Of a stretch of DNA of 64,000 nt, positions 8,462 through 17,534 are shown in pieces. The stretch covers positions 64,001 to 128,000 of the forward strand of contig JACTMP010000063.1 of assembly GCA_014584575.1 (NCBI GenBank), in the 5' to 3' direction. The notes under the pieces were generated by a model. That model made no database searches. It worked only from the letters and a program-made list of their open reading frames with translations, and had not been told where the DNA came from. Source of the stretch: Chloroflexota bacterium (GTDB lineage: Bacteria; Chloroflexota; Anaerolineae; Promineifilales; Promineifilaceae). A program made the position numbers and the translations under genes. How positions within the stretch are numbered: the stretch's first letter is position 1; every line of letters begins with the position of its first letter.

Positions 8462-10237
8462 ATGCTGAATCGTTACAGGAGAGTTGTCTGTTTGTTGGTG
8501 CTCACGGCCGTGCTACTGGTGGCTTGTGGCGAGGGGGCGGAACGAGCTACGGCCGTGACCCCCGCTACCACTGCGCCGACGCCAACAATCGCTGAAAATT
8601 TGCCGACCGGTAATTTACCGGCGATTACAGCCGTGAGTCTTGACCGCCCCTCGCTGCCCCGCTATGAATCGCTGGAAATGACGGTTGAGGTGACGGCCGA
8701 ATATACCAATCCCTACGACGCCCGCGAAGTGGCCCTGGACGGCATTTTTGTGGCCCCCGATGGCTCAGAAATGACCGTACCCGGCTTTTGGGACGGCGAG
8801 GAGGCATGGCGGCTCCGTTTCACTCCGTCGCAGGAAGGAGATTGGCGTTACCAGGTGTGGCTGACGGATGTGAATGGTATTAGCCTTCCGGCTGAAGGCA
8901 CATTCACCGTCACCCCCTCCGATCATCATGGTTGGTTGCAAGCGGGCAATTGGGTGAATCCCGATTACAGCGGCCATTACCTGGTTTACCATGACGGCAC
9001 CCCCTTTTATGGCCTGGGTCATGCCGATGCGCTGAACATTCTTATTGATGGTTTCAGCGTGGACAGGGGCGTGGGCCTCTTTAACAACATGGTAGAGGCG
9101 GGCGAGAATTATGTGGTCTGGTGGCCGCTTTACAGCATGTCTCCGGTCAACAACAGTTATGATAATTACTCTGCGGCCAATCTGGCGTTGATTGATACGG
9201 TGGTGAAAGATGCGGAAGCCAAAGGCATCTTTCTCATCTTCACCATTTGGGATCACCCACAACTGCGAGATGATACGCATGATTGGGACACGGGTAATTG
9301 GGTGAACAATGGTTTTAACAAATTGACCGATCTGGAATCCTTTTTCACCGATGAGGAAGCGTGGGCCTGGCAGGAGAATTTGTACCGTTACATCATCGCC
9401 CGCTGGGGGTACAGCACGGCCGTTGGTATGTGGCAAACCGTTTCCGAAATCAACGGCACCAATGCCTATGACCAGACCGATCCCTGGCATGAAAAAGTGA
9501 ATGCTTACTTTGTGGAACATGATCCCTACCGACATCCGACGACGGCCAGCCGTTCCGGGGATGTGGATTGGGAAGCGGGGCATCTGGCGATGGACGCGCC
9601 GCAGGTGCATTTGTATGACTTTGACAATGATGCCATTGGCGCGGCGCAGGTGTTGGCCGATTGGACGAGCCTGATGTTTAACCGGGTGGAAAAGCCGAAT
9701 TGGGTGGGGGAGTTTGGCGTAACGGGCAACAGCTATTACCCGGAGTTGTTCCACCATTCGATCTGGGCGGCGCTGGCTACGGGGGCGGCCATGACGCCGG
9801 CCGAATGGAACAGCGGCGGCTCGTGGATGCGTATGTCGCCGGAGATGCTGGCGGACATGGCCCGGCTGGGTACGTTTGTGGCTGATTTGCCTTTGGCGCA
9901 GTGGCGGCCAACGGCCGTGACCCTCACCAGTAGCGATCCGGATGTGCGCGGTTGGGGGGTCATCGGGGCGGACGGCGGCCTGTTTTGGGTGCAAGACTTT
10001 GCCCTGGAAGGCGCGCCCATTGACCAGGTGCGGGCGGACGAGACGGTGCGGCAGAGCGTGTCCGTGTCCATTGCGGGCATGGCGGCGGGGGTGTATGAGA
10101 TACGGCCGTATGACACCTGGCAAGGCACATTCCTGAACTCCTTCACGGTGGAATGTGTGGCCGACCAGCCCTGCTCCATTCCCCTGCCGGATTTTGAAGA
10201 TGATATGGCTTTCCAGGTGAGAGAAATAGGAGATTGA
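8462..10237 (+). CDS. Lipoprotein glycoside hydrolase with DUF5060 domain
   Basis: A 591-residue secreted lipoprotein (lipobox LLVACG), Thr/Pro linker, an N-terminal DUF5060 beta-sandwich (about 60-145; WRYQVWLTD) and a TIM-barrel glycosidase of the clan-A type. Candidate catalytic glutamates are in TVSEING (about 329) and WVGEFGVTG (about 416), followed by a small C-terminal beta domain. It should cleave an external polysaccharide. The ATG at 8462 has GAGGAG at 8 nt. An ATG at 8456 is too close to it. The stop codon lies inside the downstream repeat array. The two sugar permeases that follow suggest cleavage coupled to uptake. Confidence 0.85.
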   Translation: MLNRYRRVVCLLVLTAVLLVACGEGAERATAVTPATTAPTPTIAENLPTGNLPAITAVSLDRPSLPRYESLEMTVEVTAEYTNPYDAREVALDGIFVAPDGSEMTVPGFWDGEEAWRLRFTPSQEGDWRYQVWLTDVNGISLPAEGTFTVTPSDHHGWLQAGNWVNPDYSGHYLVYHDGTPFYGLGHADALNILIDGFSVDRGVGLFNNMVEAGENYVVWWPLYSMSPVNNSYDNYSAANLALIDTVVKDAEAKGIFLIFTIWDHPQLRDDTHDWDTGNWVNNGFNKLTDLESFFTDEEAWAWQENLYRYIIARWGYSTAVGMWQTVSEINGTNAYDQTDPWHEKVNAYFVEHDPYRHPTTASRSGDVDWEAGHLAMDAPQVHLYDFDNDAIGAAQVLADWTSLMFNRVEKPNWVGEFGVTGNSYYPELFHHSIWAALATGAAMTPAEWNSGGSWMRMSPEMLADMARLGTFVADLPLAQWRPTAVTLTSSDPDVRGWGVIGADGGLFWVQDFALEGAPIDQVRADETVRQSVSVSIAGMAAGVYEIRPYDTWQGTFLNSFTVECVADQPCSIPLPDFEDDMAFQVREIGD

Positions 10238-10303
10238 GAGATTGGGAGATTGAGAGACCATCCTAATCTCCTAATCACCTGATCTCCTAATCTCCTAATC
10301 TCT
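10219..10303. repeat. Inverted pair of 7-8 bp tandem arrays
   Basis: Units of GAGATTG/GAGAGATT type run in one direction and CTCCTAAT units (period 8) in the other, so the transcript could fold into a long imperfect hairpin. The last codons and stop of the glycosidase are contained in the array. Confidence 0.85.
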
Positions 10304-10320
10304 TCCCCCCAACATACCCT

Positions 10321-11247
10321 ATGATACATGAACCCCTCCCCCCCACCCCCAGACGCCGTTTTCGCCTGGGGTATGACAAAACGACCGGGCTGCTGCTCAT
10401 TTCCCCCTGGCTGATCGGTTTCTTTTTGTTTAAGTTTCTGCCCATTCTGGCTTCGTTTGGGCTGTCGTTTACCGACTTTTACATGCTGGAACCGGGTGAG
10501 ACCCGCTTTGTAGGCCTGGAGAATTATGCCCGGCTGTTGGAAGACCCGGCGATTGGCTTTCTGATTGTCGCTACCATCAGCACGGCCGTGAGCACCATTC
10601 CGCTCCAGTTAGTGGCTTCGATCACATTGGCGGCTTTGCTCAGCAGCCCGCGGCTGAAGGCACGCACGGCGATGCGCACCCTCTTTTTCTTGCCCAGCAT
10701 CATCCCCGGTGTCGCCATCCTGTTTATGTGGTTTGGCTTTACGGACCCCAATGTGGGCTGGCTGAACCGGTTTATTTTACGGCCGTTGGGCCTCACCGGC
10801 TTCAATGACCTTTACTCCGACGCCGCCTTTGCCTTCCTCATCGCCATCAACTCCCTCTGGGCCATCGGCCCCGGTATGCTCATCATGCTGGCGGCCATGC
10901 AGAGCGTCTCTTCTGAGATTCAGGAGGCGGCCCGTGTGGATGGTGCTGGCCCGCTGCTGCGTTTTTTCCGTATCACCCTGCCGTTGATCACCCCCGCCAT
11001 CTTTTTCTCCCTGGTCATCAACCTCATTGCCGTTTTTGGTGGCGTCATCTTGCTGGATCGTGGTAATGCCTTTGGCGGTGGTGGCTCCCCCTTTAATCGC
11101 TACATCAGCTATTGGATATTTGACGAATGGCAGTTGGGGTATGCGGCCAGCCTGGCCTGGCTCTTTTTTGCGTTGGTCATGGTGGTCGTGGTGATCCTTT
11201 TCACCTCTTCTCGGCGTTGGGTCTATTACCCGGATCGGGCAGATTGA
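10321..11247 (+). CDS. Sugar ABC transporter permease (MalF/UgpA type)
   Basis: A 308-residue membrane protein with about six TM helices. The cytoplasmic EAA loop (EIQEAARVDGAGPLLRFFRITLPLI, about 198-222) that contacts the ATPase subunit is intact. It belongs to the CUT1 family for oligosaccharides or glycerol phosphates. It pairs with the next gene, 13 bp downstream. No solute-binding protein or ATPase gene is present in this window, so these must be encoded elsewhere or shared. Confidence 0.92.
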   Translation: MIHEPLPPTPRRRFRLGYDKTTGLLLISPWLIGFFLFKFLPILASFGLSFTDFYMLEPGETRFVGLENYARLLEDPAIGFLIVATISTAVSTIPLQLVASITLAALLSSPRLKARTAMRTLFFLPSIIPGVAILFMWFGFTDPNVGWLNRFILRPLGLTGFNDLYSDAAFAFLIAINSLWAIGPGMLIMLAAMQSVSSEIQEAARVDGAGPLLRFFRITLPLITPAIFFSLVINLIAVFGGVILLDRGNAFGGGGSPFNRYISYWIFDEWQLGYAASLAWLFFALVMVVVVILFTSSRRWVYYPDRAD

Positions 11248-11260
11248 GAGACAAAAATTG

Positions 11261-12334
11261 ATGAACGAACTAGCCACAGCAAGTAAACCCCAAACCTATA
11301 TCAGTTTGCGCCGTTGGGAATTATTGGGCACGATGCTGCTCAATTTGCTGGTATTTAGCCTGCTCATTGCCTACCTGTTTCCGCTGCTCTACATCGTGGC
11401 CACCGCTTTTATGGAGAGCGCCCAACTGCGAGATCGGAACGCGCCCCCTTACCCGGCGCGGCAGTTGCGTTTTGAATATGATGGCCGGGAGCGGTTGATT
11501 TACAGTGTGCCGATGCCAGATGGAGAGGTACGGCCGTTGGCCCTGGTTGCGCCCGGCCGTACCACCAGTGAATTTATTGATCCCCAAAACCCGGAAGCCG
11601 GGTTGATTGAATGGCAGGGCAACTGGCGCGCCCTGATCGGTGTTTATGAAGCGCATTGGACGTTGCAGAACTTCACCCTGCTCTTTGAATCCTTGCGGTT
11701 GTCCCAAATGTTGCGGAACACCCTCTTGTTAGCCTTCATCACCGAAATTGGCGTCATGTTCTCCTCCATCATCGTGGCCTATGGTTTTGCCCGTTTTCCG
11801 CTGCCCGGTGGTAACTTCCTTTTTTACCTGATGATCGCCACCATCCTCATCCCGGAGAACATCACCCTCATTCCCACCTACTACATCTTTGTCCGGGTGT
11901 TAGAGTGGGATGGTTCCTGGCTGCCACTCATTATCCCCTTTTTCTTCGGCAATGCCGTCTACATCTTCCTGCTGCGCCAAAATTTCAAGAGCATCCCCAA
12001 AGAGTTAGACGAAGCGGCCATGTTGGACGGCGCGGGGCCAATTCGCACCCTCTTTTCCGTCATCCTGCCGCAATCCTGGCCGGTGGTGATCACGGTTTCC
12101 TTGCTCCACTTCTTCTACATCTGGAACGAGACGCGCCAGGCGGCCTTATACCTCAGCACCCGCCGCGACCTGGTGCCCGTTTCCTTTGGTGTGCAAAGTT
12201 TCCAATCCCTCTCCCCGGTGATCAATCAACTGGAGGCCAGCGCCCTTTTGGTGATGATTGTGCCGGTGTTGGTGCTGCTTTTCTCGCAGCGTTATTTCAT
12301 GCGCAATCTGGTCATAACCGGCGCGGAAAAGTAA
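11261..12334 (+). CDS. Sugar ABC transporter permease (MalG/UgpE type) with enlarged outer loop
   Basis: A 357-residue CUT1 permease. The EAA loop ELDEAAMLDGAGPIRTLF is at about 247-265. Between the first TM helix (about 25-45) and the second (about 145) there is a hydrophilic segment of roughly 90 residues rich in charged and aromatic residues, which is longer than in MalG and should lie outside. The ATG at 11261 follows a TTG at 11258. The ATG is the more likely start. Confidence 0.9.
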   Translation: MNELATASKPQTYISLRRWELLGTMLLNLLVFSLLIAYLFPLLYIVATAFMESAQLRDRNAPPYPARQLRFEYDGRERLIYSVPMPDGEVRPLALVAPGRTTSEFIDPQNPEAGLIEWQGNWRALIGVYEAHWTLQNFTLLFESLRLSQMLRNTLLLAFITEIGVMFSSIIVAYGFARFPLPGGNFLFYLMIATILIPENITLIPTYYIFVRVLEWDGSWLPLIIPFFFGNAVYIFLLRQNFKSIPKELDEAAMLDGAGPIRTLFSVILPQSWPVVITVSLLHFFYIWNETRQAALYLSTRRDLVPVSFGVQSFQSLSPVINQLEASALLVMIVPVLVLLFSQRYFMRNLVITGAEK

Positions 12335-12341
12335 ACGAACC

Positions 12342-13658
12342 ATGTCTAAGACACCTACAAGACGCACAATTTTTTATATCTGGTTGGGGTGGGCGGTGAT
12401 TATGTTGGCGTATCATGTATGGGCGCCGGCGCGGTTGACAGTGCAACGGCCTGATCGTGCCCTGAGTTGGACGGCCGATTCTACCCGCCTGGGTGGGGCG
12501 CAATCTGCCAAACATTATTTGCGGGAGCCATTCCTGAACCGGCATGTGGCCTGGGATTCGGAGTATTACCTGGCGATTGCGTTGGGGGGATATGAAGACC
12601 CACATGTAGATCGGGTGGGGGAATCATTTGGCACGGTACGCGGTGGCACCGGTTTCTGGCCGTTTATCATACCGGAAATGGAAGGCACGCCGCGTCCGGG
12701 CATCCCTCTGAGTTATGCGTTTTTCCCTTTTTATCCCTTTTTGATGCGGCTGTTGACGCCGCTGTTTTCTCTGGCGGGGCTGACGCCGATTGCCGCCGCC
12801 TCTTTAGCCGGGCTGGTTATTTCGCTGTTGGGGGCGTTAGCTGCGGCCGTTTCTCTGTTTGAACTGGCCCGTGATGAACTGGGTGCAGAGGGGGGGCTGC
12901 GGGCCGCCTTTTATTTGCTCATCTTTCCCAGCGCGTTTTTCCTGTCGGTAGTTTATACCGAGGGATTGTTTTTGGGGCTGGCCTTTTCTAGCTTGCTGCT
13001 GCTGCGGCGCGGGTATTGGGGGTGGGCGGCGCTGCTGGCCGTGCTGGCAACCTTTACGCGGGCGGCGGGGGTGCTGCTGGTGGTGCCCATGGTGATTGCC
13101 TGGGTGAAACAGGGGGATTGGCTGGAACTGGATATGGAGTGGCGGCAGATTTATTTCCGGGGCCTGCCCTGGAAAGCAATCGGCCATGCGCTGCTGGTGT
13201 TTGCGCCGCTGCTGGCGTTTGTGGCCTGGCGGTTGTCTTATTTTGGCATGGCGTTTAGCCGGGTGGAGGAGGTGTTCTTTGGGCGGGGCTTTCTGAATCT
13301 GGGTGGCACCTATGGGGCGTGGCGGCAGGCATTTTTCAGTATGTTTGAAAATAATCCGCAGGCGACGGCCTACTATGTGGTGGAGTTTGGAGCCATTATT
13401 CTGGCGCTGACGGCGTGTATTGCCGGGCTGCGGAAGTATCCTGACCTGGCCTGGTTTGGGCTGCTGGTGGTGGTATTGTCGTTTACCAGCGGCCCAGCCC
13501 AGGGGATGCACCGCTATGTGCTGGCCGCGCCACCGATTTTTTTGTTTTTGAGTGAGTGGGGGCGTCGGCCTGCTTTTGACCGGGTGTGGACGATTGCCAG
13601 TGTGCTGCTGATGGGGGTGATGGGGCTGATGTTTATGTTTGATATGTGGGCGGGGTAA
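12342..13658 (+). CDS. PIG-V-like membrane mannosyltransferase
   Basis: A 438-residue polytopic protein with the luminal-loop signature WDSEYYLAIA after the first helix and about nine further hydrophobic segments. This fits the GT-C superfamily, PIG-V (GPI mannosyltransferase 2) branch, which uses polyprenyl-phosphate-linked mannose. It lies 7 bp after the permease and may be co-transcribed with it. The acceptor is unknown. The stop codon TAA falls inside a GGTAATC heptamer array. Confidence 0.78.
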   Translation: MSKTPTRRTIFYIWLGWAVIMLAYHVWAPARLTVQRPDRALSWTADSTRLGGAQSAKHYLREPFLNRHVAWDSEYYLAIALGGYEDPHVDRVGESFGTVRGGTGFWPFIIPEMEGTPRPGIPLSYAFFPFYPFLMRLLTPLFSLAGLTPIAAASLAGLVISLLGALAAAVSLFELARDELGAEGGLRAAFYLLIFPSAFFLSVVYTEGLFLGLAFSSLLLLRRGYWGWAALLAVLATFTRAAGVLLVVPMVIAWVKQGDWLELDMEWRQIYFRGLPWKAIGHALLVFAPLLAFVAWRLSYFGMAFSRVEEVFFGRGFLNLGGTYGAWRQAFFSMFENNPQATAYYVVEFGAIILALTACIAGLRKYPDLAWFGLLVVVLSFTSGPAQGMHRYVLAAPPIFLFLSEWGRRPAFDRVWTIASVLLMGVMGLMFMFDMWAG

Positions 13659-13681
13659 TCGGTCATCGGTCATCGGGTTTC
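13654..13681. repeat. Heptamer tandem array (GGTAATC/GGTCATC)
   Basis: Four 7-bp units: GGTAATC, GGTCATC, GGTCATC, GGGTTTC. The TAA of the first unit is the stop codon of the preceding membrane protein. Confidence 0.85.
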
Positions 13682-13795
13682 GGGGCAGGGGGTGACAATC
13701 TTCACGGGAAAAACAGGCTAAAGGGCATAACGGCCGTGCTGCCATCCCCGTTATCATGCGGCAGTAGTTTATTCCCAATAAATGGAGGCCCCAAG

Positions 13796-15472
13796 ATGAA
13801 CCAGACAGACAGTACAGATCGGGCAGAGACACGGCCGTTTCCCACCGGCGTAGACCTGCTGCATGACCCTATTCTCAACAAAGGGACAGCGTTCACCGCC
13901 GACGAGCGCGAACAGTTCCAACTGCGCGGCCTGCTGCCGCCGCGTGTCCTCACCCAGGATTTACAGGCCGAACGAGTGCTGCGTAACTTCCACAAAAAAC
14001 CGAACGACCTGGAAAAATATATCTTTCTGCTTGACCTGGAAGACCGCAACGAAGCCCTGTTTTACCGGGTGGTCATGGATAACCTGATGGAGATGATGCC
14101 CATCATTTACACACCCACTGTGGGGCAGGGGTGCCTGGAATTTGGCAATATCTTCCGCCGCCCCCGCGGGCTGTATATCTCCATCGAAGACCGGGGGCGG
14201 GTGGCCGAACTCCTCAGCCATTGGCAGCATGATGATGTGCGGGTTGTCGTTGTTACCGATGGCGAACGCATTTTGGGATTGGGCGACCTGGGTGTGCATG
14301 GCATGGGCATTCCCGTGGGCAAATTGTCACTCTACACCGCCTGCGCCGGGATTGACCCGGCAACAACGCTGCCGGTGACGCTGGATGTGGGCACAAACAA
14401 CCAAAAATTGCTGGATGACCCGTTTTACATTGGGCTGCCGCAGAACCGTGTGCGTGGTGAGGCGTATGATGCGCTGGTGGATGAGTTTATGACGGCCGTG
14501 TCCGCCCGCTTCCCCCATGCCCTCATCCAGTTTGAAGATTTCTCCAACCAGAACGCCTTCCGCCTGCTGCAAAAATACCGGGGCCAATACCGCACCTTCA
14601 ACGATGACATTCAGGGTACGGCCGGCGTGGCATTGGCCGGGCTGTATTCGGCGCTGCGGCTGACCGGCGGTAGATTGTCTGACCAGCGGCTGCTCTTTTT
14701 GGGGGCGGGTGAAGCGGGCATTGGCATTGCTGACCTGGTGGTTTCGGCGATGATGCAAGAGGGAACGACGGCCGAAGCTGCCCGGCAGCAGTGCTGGTTT
14801 GTGGATTCACGCGGATTGGTCGAGTCCAGTCGTACTGACCTGGCCGCGCATAAACTGCCCTATGCCCATCAGCACGCGCCGTTAACCACTTTCCTGGAAG
14901 CGGTAGAAGCATTGCGCCCCACGGCCATCATTGGCGTGTCCGGGATGCCGCGCATGTTTACGCAGCCGGTGGTGGCGGCGATGGCCCGGCTGAATGAGAA
15001 ACCGATTATTTTTGCGCTCTCCAATCCGACGGCAAATTCAGAATGTACGGCCGAGGAAGCGTATCGTTGGACGGATGGCCGGGCGATTTTTGCCAGCGGC
15101 AGCCCATTTGATCCGGTGGAACTGGACGGCCGTACCCATATCCCCGGCCAGGGCAACAATTCCTACATCTTCCCCGGCGTGGGGTTGGGAGTGGTGGCCA
15201 CGGGGGCGCGGCACGTGACGGACGATATGTTCCTGGCGGCGGCGCAAACGCTGGCGCAGTTGGTTACACCTGAAGACCTGGATACCGGGCTGATTTATCC
15301 TTCGCTCAAACGGATTCGGGAAGTATCGGCGCATATTGCGACGGCCGTAGCCGAAATCGCCTATACCCACAACCTGGCAACCGTACCCCGCCCCGCCGAT
15401 TTATTCACCTTTATGCAGGTACAAATGTACCAGCCGGTGTATCGCCAGTATGAGAAAAAGGTACGGGTTTGA
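13796..15472 (+). CDS. NAD(P)-dependent malic enzyme
   Basis: A 558-residue protein close in length to E. coli MaeA/SfcA. It has the malic N-terminal domain (RGLLPPRVLTQDLQ, YTPTVGQGCLEFG, RGLYIS, LGLGDLG), metal-binding FEDF and FNDDIQGTAGVALAG, and the nucleotide fold FLGAGEAGIGIADLV (about 300). It converts malate to pyruvate and CO2 with reduction of NAD(P). The ATG at 13796 has GGAGG 8 nt upstream. The frame stays open further up but without family similarity. Both neighbours have unrelated functions. Confidence 0.95.
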   Translation: MNQTDSTDRAETRPFPTGVDLLHDPILNKGTAFTADEREQFQLRGLLPPRVLTQDLQAERVLRNFHKKPNDLEKYIFLLDLEDRNEALFYRVVMDNLMEMMPIIYTPTVGQGCLEFGNIFRRPRGLYISIEDRGRVAELLSHWQHDDVRVVVVTDGERILGLGDLGVHGMGIPVGKLSLYTACAGIDPATTLPVTLDVGTNNQKLLDDPFYIGLPQNRVRGEAYDALVDEFMTAVSARFPHALIQFEDFSNQNAFRLLQKYRGQYRTFNDDIQGTAGVALAGLYSALRLTGGRLSDQRLLFLGAGEAGIGIADLVVSAMMQEGTTAEAARQQCWFVDSRGLVESSRTDLAAHKLPYAHQHAPLTTFLEAVEALRPTAIIGVSGMPRMFTQPVVAAMARLNEKPIIFALSNPTANSECTAEEAYRWTDGRAIFASGSPFDPVELDGRTHIPGQGNNSYIFPGVGLGVVATGARHVTDDMFLAAAQTLAQLVTPEDLDTGLIYPSLKRIREVSAHIATAVAEIAYTHNLATVPRPADLFTFMQVQMYQPVYRQYEKKVRV

Positions 15473-15481
15473 TCACCCATT

Positions 15482-15550
15482 GGTGGTAGGTGGCAGGTGG
15501 CAAGTGGCAATGGCAGGTGGTATGTAACTTGCCACCTGTCACTTGCCACT
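15482..15550. repeat. Heptamer array hairpin (GGTGGCA / TGCCACC)
   Basis: Direct units of GGTGGCA/AGTGGCA are followed, after a short spacer, by their reverse complements (TTGCCACCTGTCACTTGCC), so the region can fold as a hairpin 9 bp after the malic enzyme stop. Confidence 0.85.
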
Positions 15551-16081
15551 AGATGAAACACAAGTTTATGCCCTTGTTGGGTATCATTGGGTTCTCTATG
15601 AGTTGGTTGGGTGGGTTGCCAAATGGGGGGGCATTGGCTAGACTTCAATAGTGATTGATTTGAGGGATGCATGTGAGCACTTCTATTTTCCCCTGGTGAT
15701 GTCATTCACATTTCCAACATGAACCAGGTATCACATACATTTTTTCAGGGTAACTTTACAGCCTCTCAAGAACTGACGGGTTTTTTGGGCTGATGGTGAA
15801 GCAAATTTCTCTGGTAGAAACCTGCCAGGTCTGTTCAGTTGCTTTCCAGGAAGTTTATGTGATGAAACAGGCTTGAAATTCCCTATGCCATCTTGCAGGG
15901 GAAAGCGTCTGACAACGTGTAATTTGCCTGTGTGCTGAGACCAGTGGTCGGCCATTCGTAAAAGCAGATGTAAGCGTTATCTATACAATCCTGCTCCGGG
16001 CAGTTTACACGCACATACAGGATGTGGCCTTCGGACTGAAAGATGTCGGAAGGGTGGAACGTGCCCATACATAATGACAGC
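15551..16081. other. Gene-poor spacer
   Basis: About 530 bp in which I see no convincing gene, RNA or promoter. A short reverse-strand open frame (about 15883-16064) encodes some 60 residues with several Cys (VNCPEQDC, ICFYEW) and might be the remnant of a secreted protein, but it has no start signal or recognisable family. Confidence 0.4.
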
Positions 16082-16146
16082 AGTAATTGGGCAATTGAGT
16101 AATTGGGTAATTGTCCGGTTACTCTATTACTCAATTACCCAATTAC
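16082..16146. repeat. AATTGGGT octamer array hairpin
   Basis: Period-8 units (AATTGGGC, AATTGAGT, AATTGGGT) are followed by reverse-complement units (TCAATTACCCAATTAC), giving a hairpin just upstream of the UDP-sugar dehydrogenase start. Confidence 0.85.
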
Positions 16147-16163
16147 AAACAGCTGAAAAAAAG

Positions 16164-17474
16164 ATGAACTTCAAAACAGAATTGCTGCAAAAAATTGAAA
16201 AGCGTCAGGCCAAAATAGCGGTGATTGGCATGGGATACGTGGGGTTGCCGCTGATGGTAGCTTTTGCCGAGGCCGGTTTTCCGGTGGTGGGCGTGGATGT
16301 TGACCGCCAGAAAGTGGAATTGCTGAACCGGGGTGAGAGTTATATTGAAGATGTGGCCGATGGGGTGTTACGGCCGTTGGTGCAAAAAGGGTTACTCCAG
16401 GCCAGCGCCGATTACGCCGCCGTCGCCGACGTAGACGCCATCTCCATCTGTGTGCCCACCCCCTTGCGCAAGACCAAAGACCCGGACATCTCCTACATTA
16501 TCAACGCCGCCGACAACATTGCCGCCCATGATGGTGCGGGCAAGCTGATCATCCTGGAAAGTACCACCTACCCTGGCACCACCGAAGAGATTATTTTCCC
16601 CCGGCTCACCGCAAACGGGCAGGAGGTGGGGCGTGACTTTTTCCTGGCCTTTTCGCCGGAGCGCATTGACCCTGGCCGCACCGATTTCAACGTGTGGACG
16701 ACGCCGAAAGTGATTGGCGGTATGACCCCGGATTGCCTGGAAGTATCGTTGGCTTTGTATGGCACCATCGTGGAACGGCCGGTACCCGTTTCCAGCCCGG
16801 CAGCGGCGGAGATGGTGAAATTGCTGGAAAATACCTTCCGCGCCGTCAACATTGGCCTGGTAAATGAAGTGGCGCTGATGTGTGACAAACTGGGGTTGAA
16901 CGTGTGGGAGGTGGTAGACGCGGCCGCTACCAAACCGTATGGTTTTATGAAATTTACGCCGGGCCCGGGCCTGGGTGGGCATTGCATCCCCATTGATCCC
17001 CATTATCTGAGTTGGAAGTTAAAAACCCTCAATTACACCGCCCGTTTCATCGAACTGGCGGCGGAAGTGAACGGTTTTATGCCCGAATACGTGGTCAGCA
17101 AAGTGGCCGATGCCCTGAATGGGGAGCGGAAGGCGGTGAATGGCAGCCGGATTTTGGTGTTGGGTGTGGCCTATAAACCGAATGTGAGCGACATGCGTGA
17201 AAGCCCGGCGCTGGACATTATCCATCTGCTGCAAGGGCGTGGGGCGGTGGTCAGTTACCATGACCCGTTTGTGCCGGATTTGTCGCACGAGGGATTTGAT
17301 TTGCAGTCGGTGGCCCTGACGCGAGAGGGGCTGCGGGCGGCGGATTGTGTGGTGATTGTGACCGACCACCGGGATGTGGATTGGCACTGTGTGGCCGAAG
17401 AAACGGCCGTGTTGGTGGATGCTCGCAATGCGCTGAAGGAGTTCAAGAGCAACGGCCGTGTGGTGAGCCTGTAA
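16164..17474 (+). CDS. UDP-N-acetyl-glucosamine/mannosamine 6-dehydrogenase (WbpA/WbpO-like)
   Basis: A 436-residue nucleotide-sugar dehydrogenase. It has a Rossmann motif GMGYVGLPL (about 22-30), CVPTPLRK, ESTTYPGTTEE, SPERIDPG, the sugar-binding segment KLLENTFRAVNI, a GLGGHCIPIDP active-site Cys loop (about 270-280) and the C-terminal UDP-binding domain with VLGVAYKPNVSDMRESP. It oxidises C6 of a UDP-HexNAc to the uronate for surface polysaccharide. I chose the ATG at 16164, since the upstream in-frame ATG at 16074 would translate the repeat array. First gene of the polysaccharide locus. Confidence 0.93.
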   Translation: MNFKTELLQKIEKRQAKIAVIGMGYVGLPLMVAFAEAGFPVVGVDVDRQKVELLNRGESYIEDVADGVLRPLVQKGLLQASADYAAVADVDAISICVPTPLRKTKDPDISYIINAADNIAAHDGAGKLIILESTTYPGTTEEIIFPRLTANGQEVGRDFFLAFSPERIDPGRTDFNVWTTPKVIGGMTPDCLEVSLALYGTIVERPVPVSSPAAAEMVKLLENTFRAVNIGLVNEVALMCDKLGLNVWEVVDAAATKPYGFMKFTPGPGLGGHCIPIDPHYLSWKLKTLNYTARFIELAAEVNGFMPEYVVSKVADALNGERKAVNGSRILVLGVAYKPNVSDMRESPALDIIHLLQGRGAVVSYHDPFVPDLSHEGFDLQSVALTREGLRAADCVVIVTDHRDVDWHCVAEETAVLVDARNALKEFKSNGRVVSL

Positions 17475-17476
17475 TT

Positions 17477-17496
17477 CGTGATGCGTGATGCGTGAC
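17477..17496. repeat. CGTGATG heptamer array
   Basis: Nearly three 7-bp units of CGTGATG/CGTGACT lie just after the dehydrogenase stop. The same unit recurs at 21376 and, in reverse complement, at 19430, 47149 and 58196. Confidence 0.8.
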
Positions 17497-17534
17497 TGGA
17501 TTTCGGGCTTGAATTAGCGTGAGGAGAGCGATAA

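Noticed and set aside
8765..10261. 498-residue open frame on the minus strand
   Set aside because: It lies wholly antisense to the DUF5060 glycosidase, is rich in His/Arg/Pro, and has no recognisable domain or ribosome site. It results from high GC codon bias.
13646..13795. Longer N terminus of malic enzyme
   Set aside because: The extension has no family similarity and starts inside the preceding gene, whereas ATG 13796 has a good GGAGG site.
12837..13832. 331-residue minus-strand open frame
   Set aside because: Antisense to the PIG-V-like membrane protein; composition (Gln/Pro/His-rich) is typical of antisense to hydrophobic codons.
15883..16134. 83-residue minus-strand open frame in the spacer
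   Set aside because: It starts within the repeat hairpin, has no ribosome site and no recognisable family; noted only as a possible remnant.
16074..16163. Longer N terminus of the UDP-sugar dehydrogenase
   Set aside because: The extra residues are translated from the hairpin array and precede the normal family start; ATG 16164 gives standard length.
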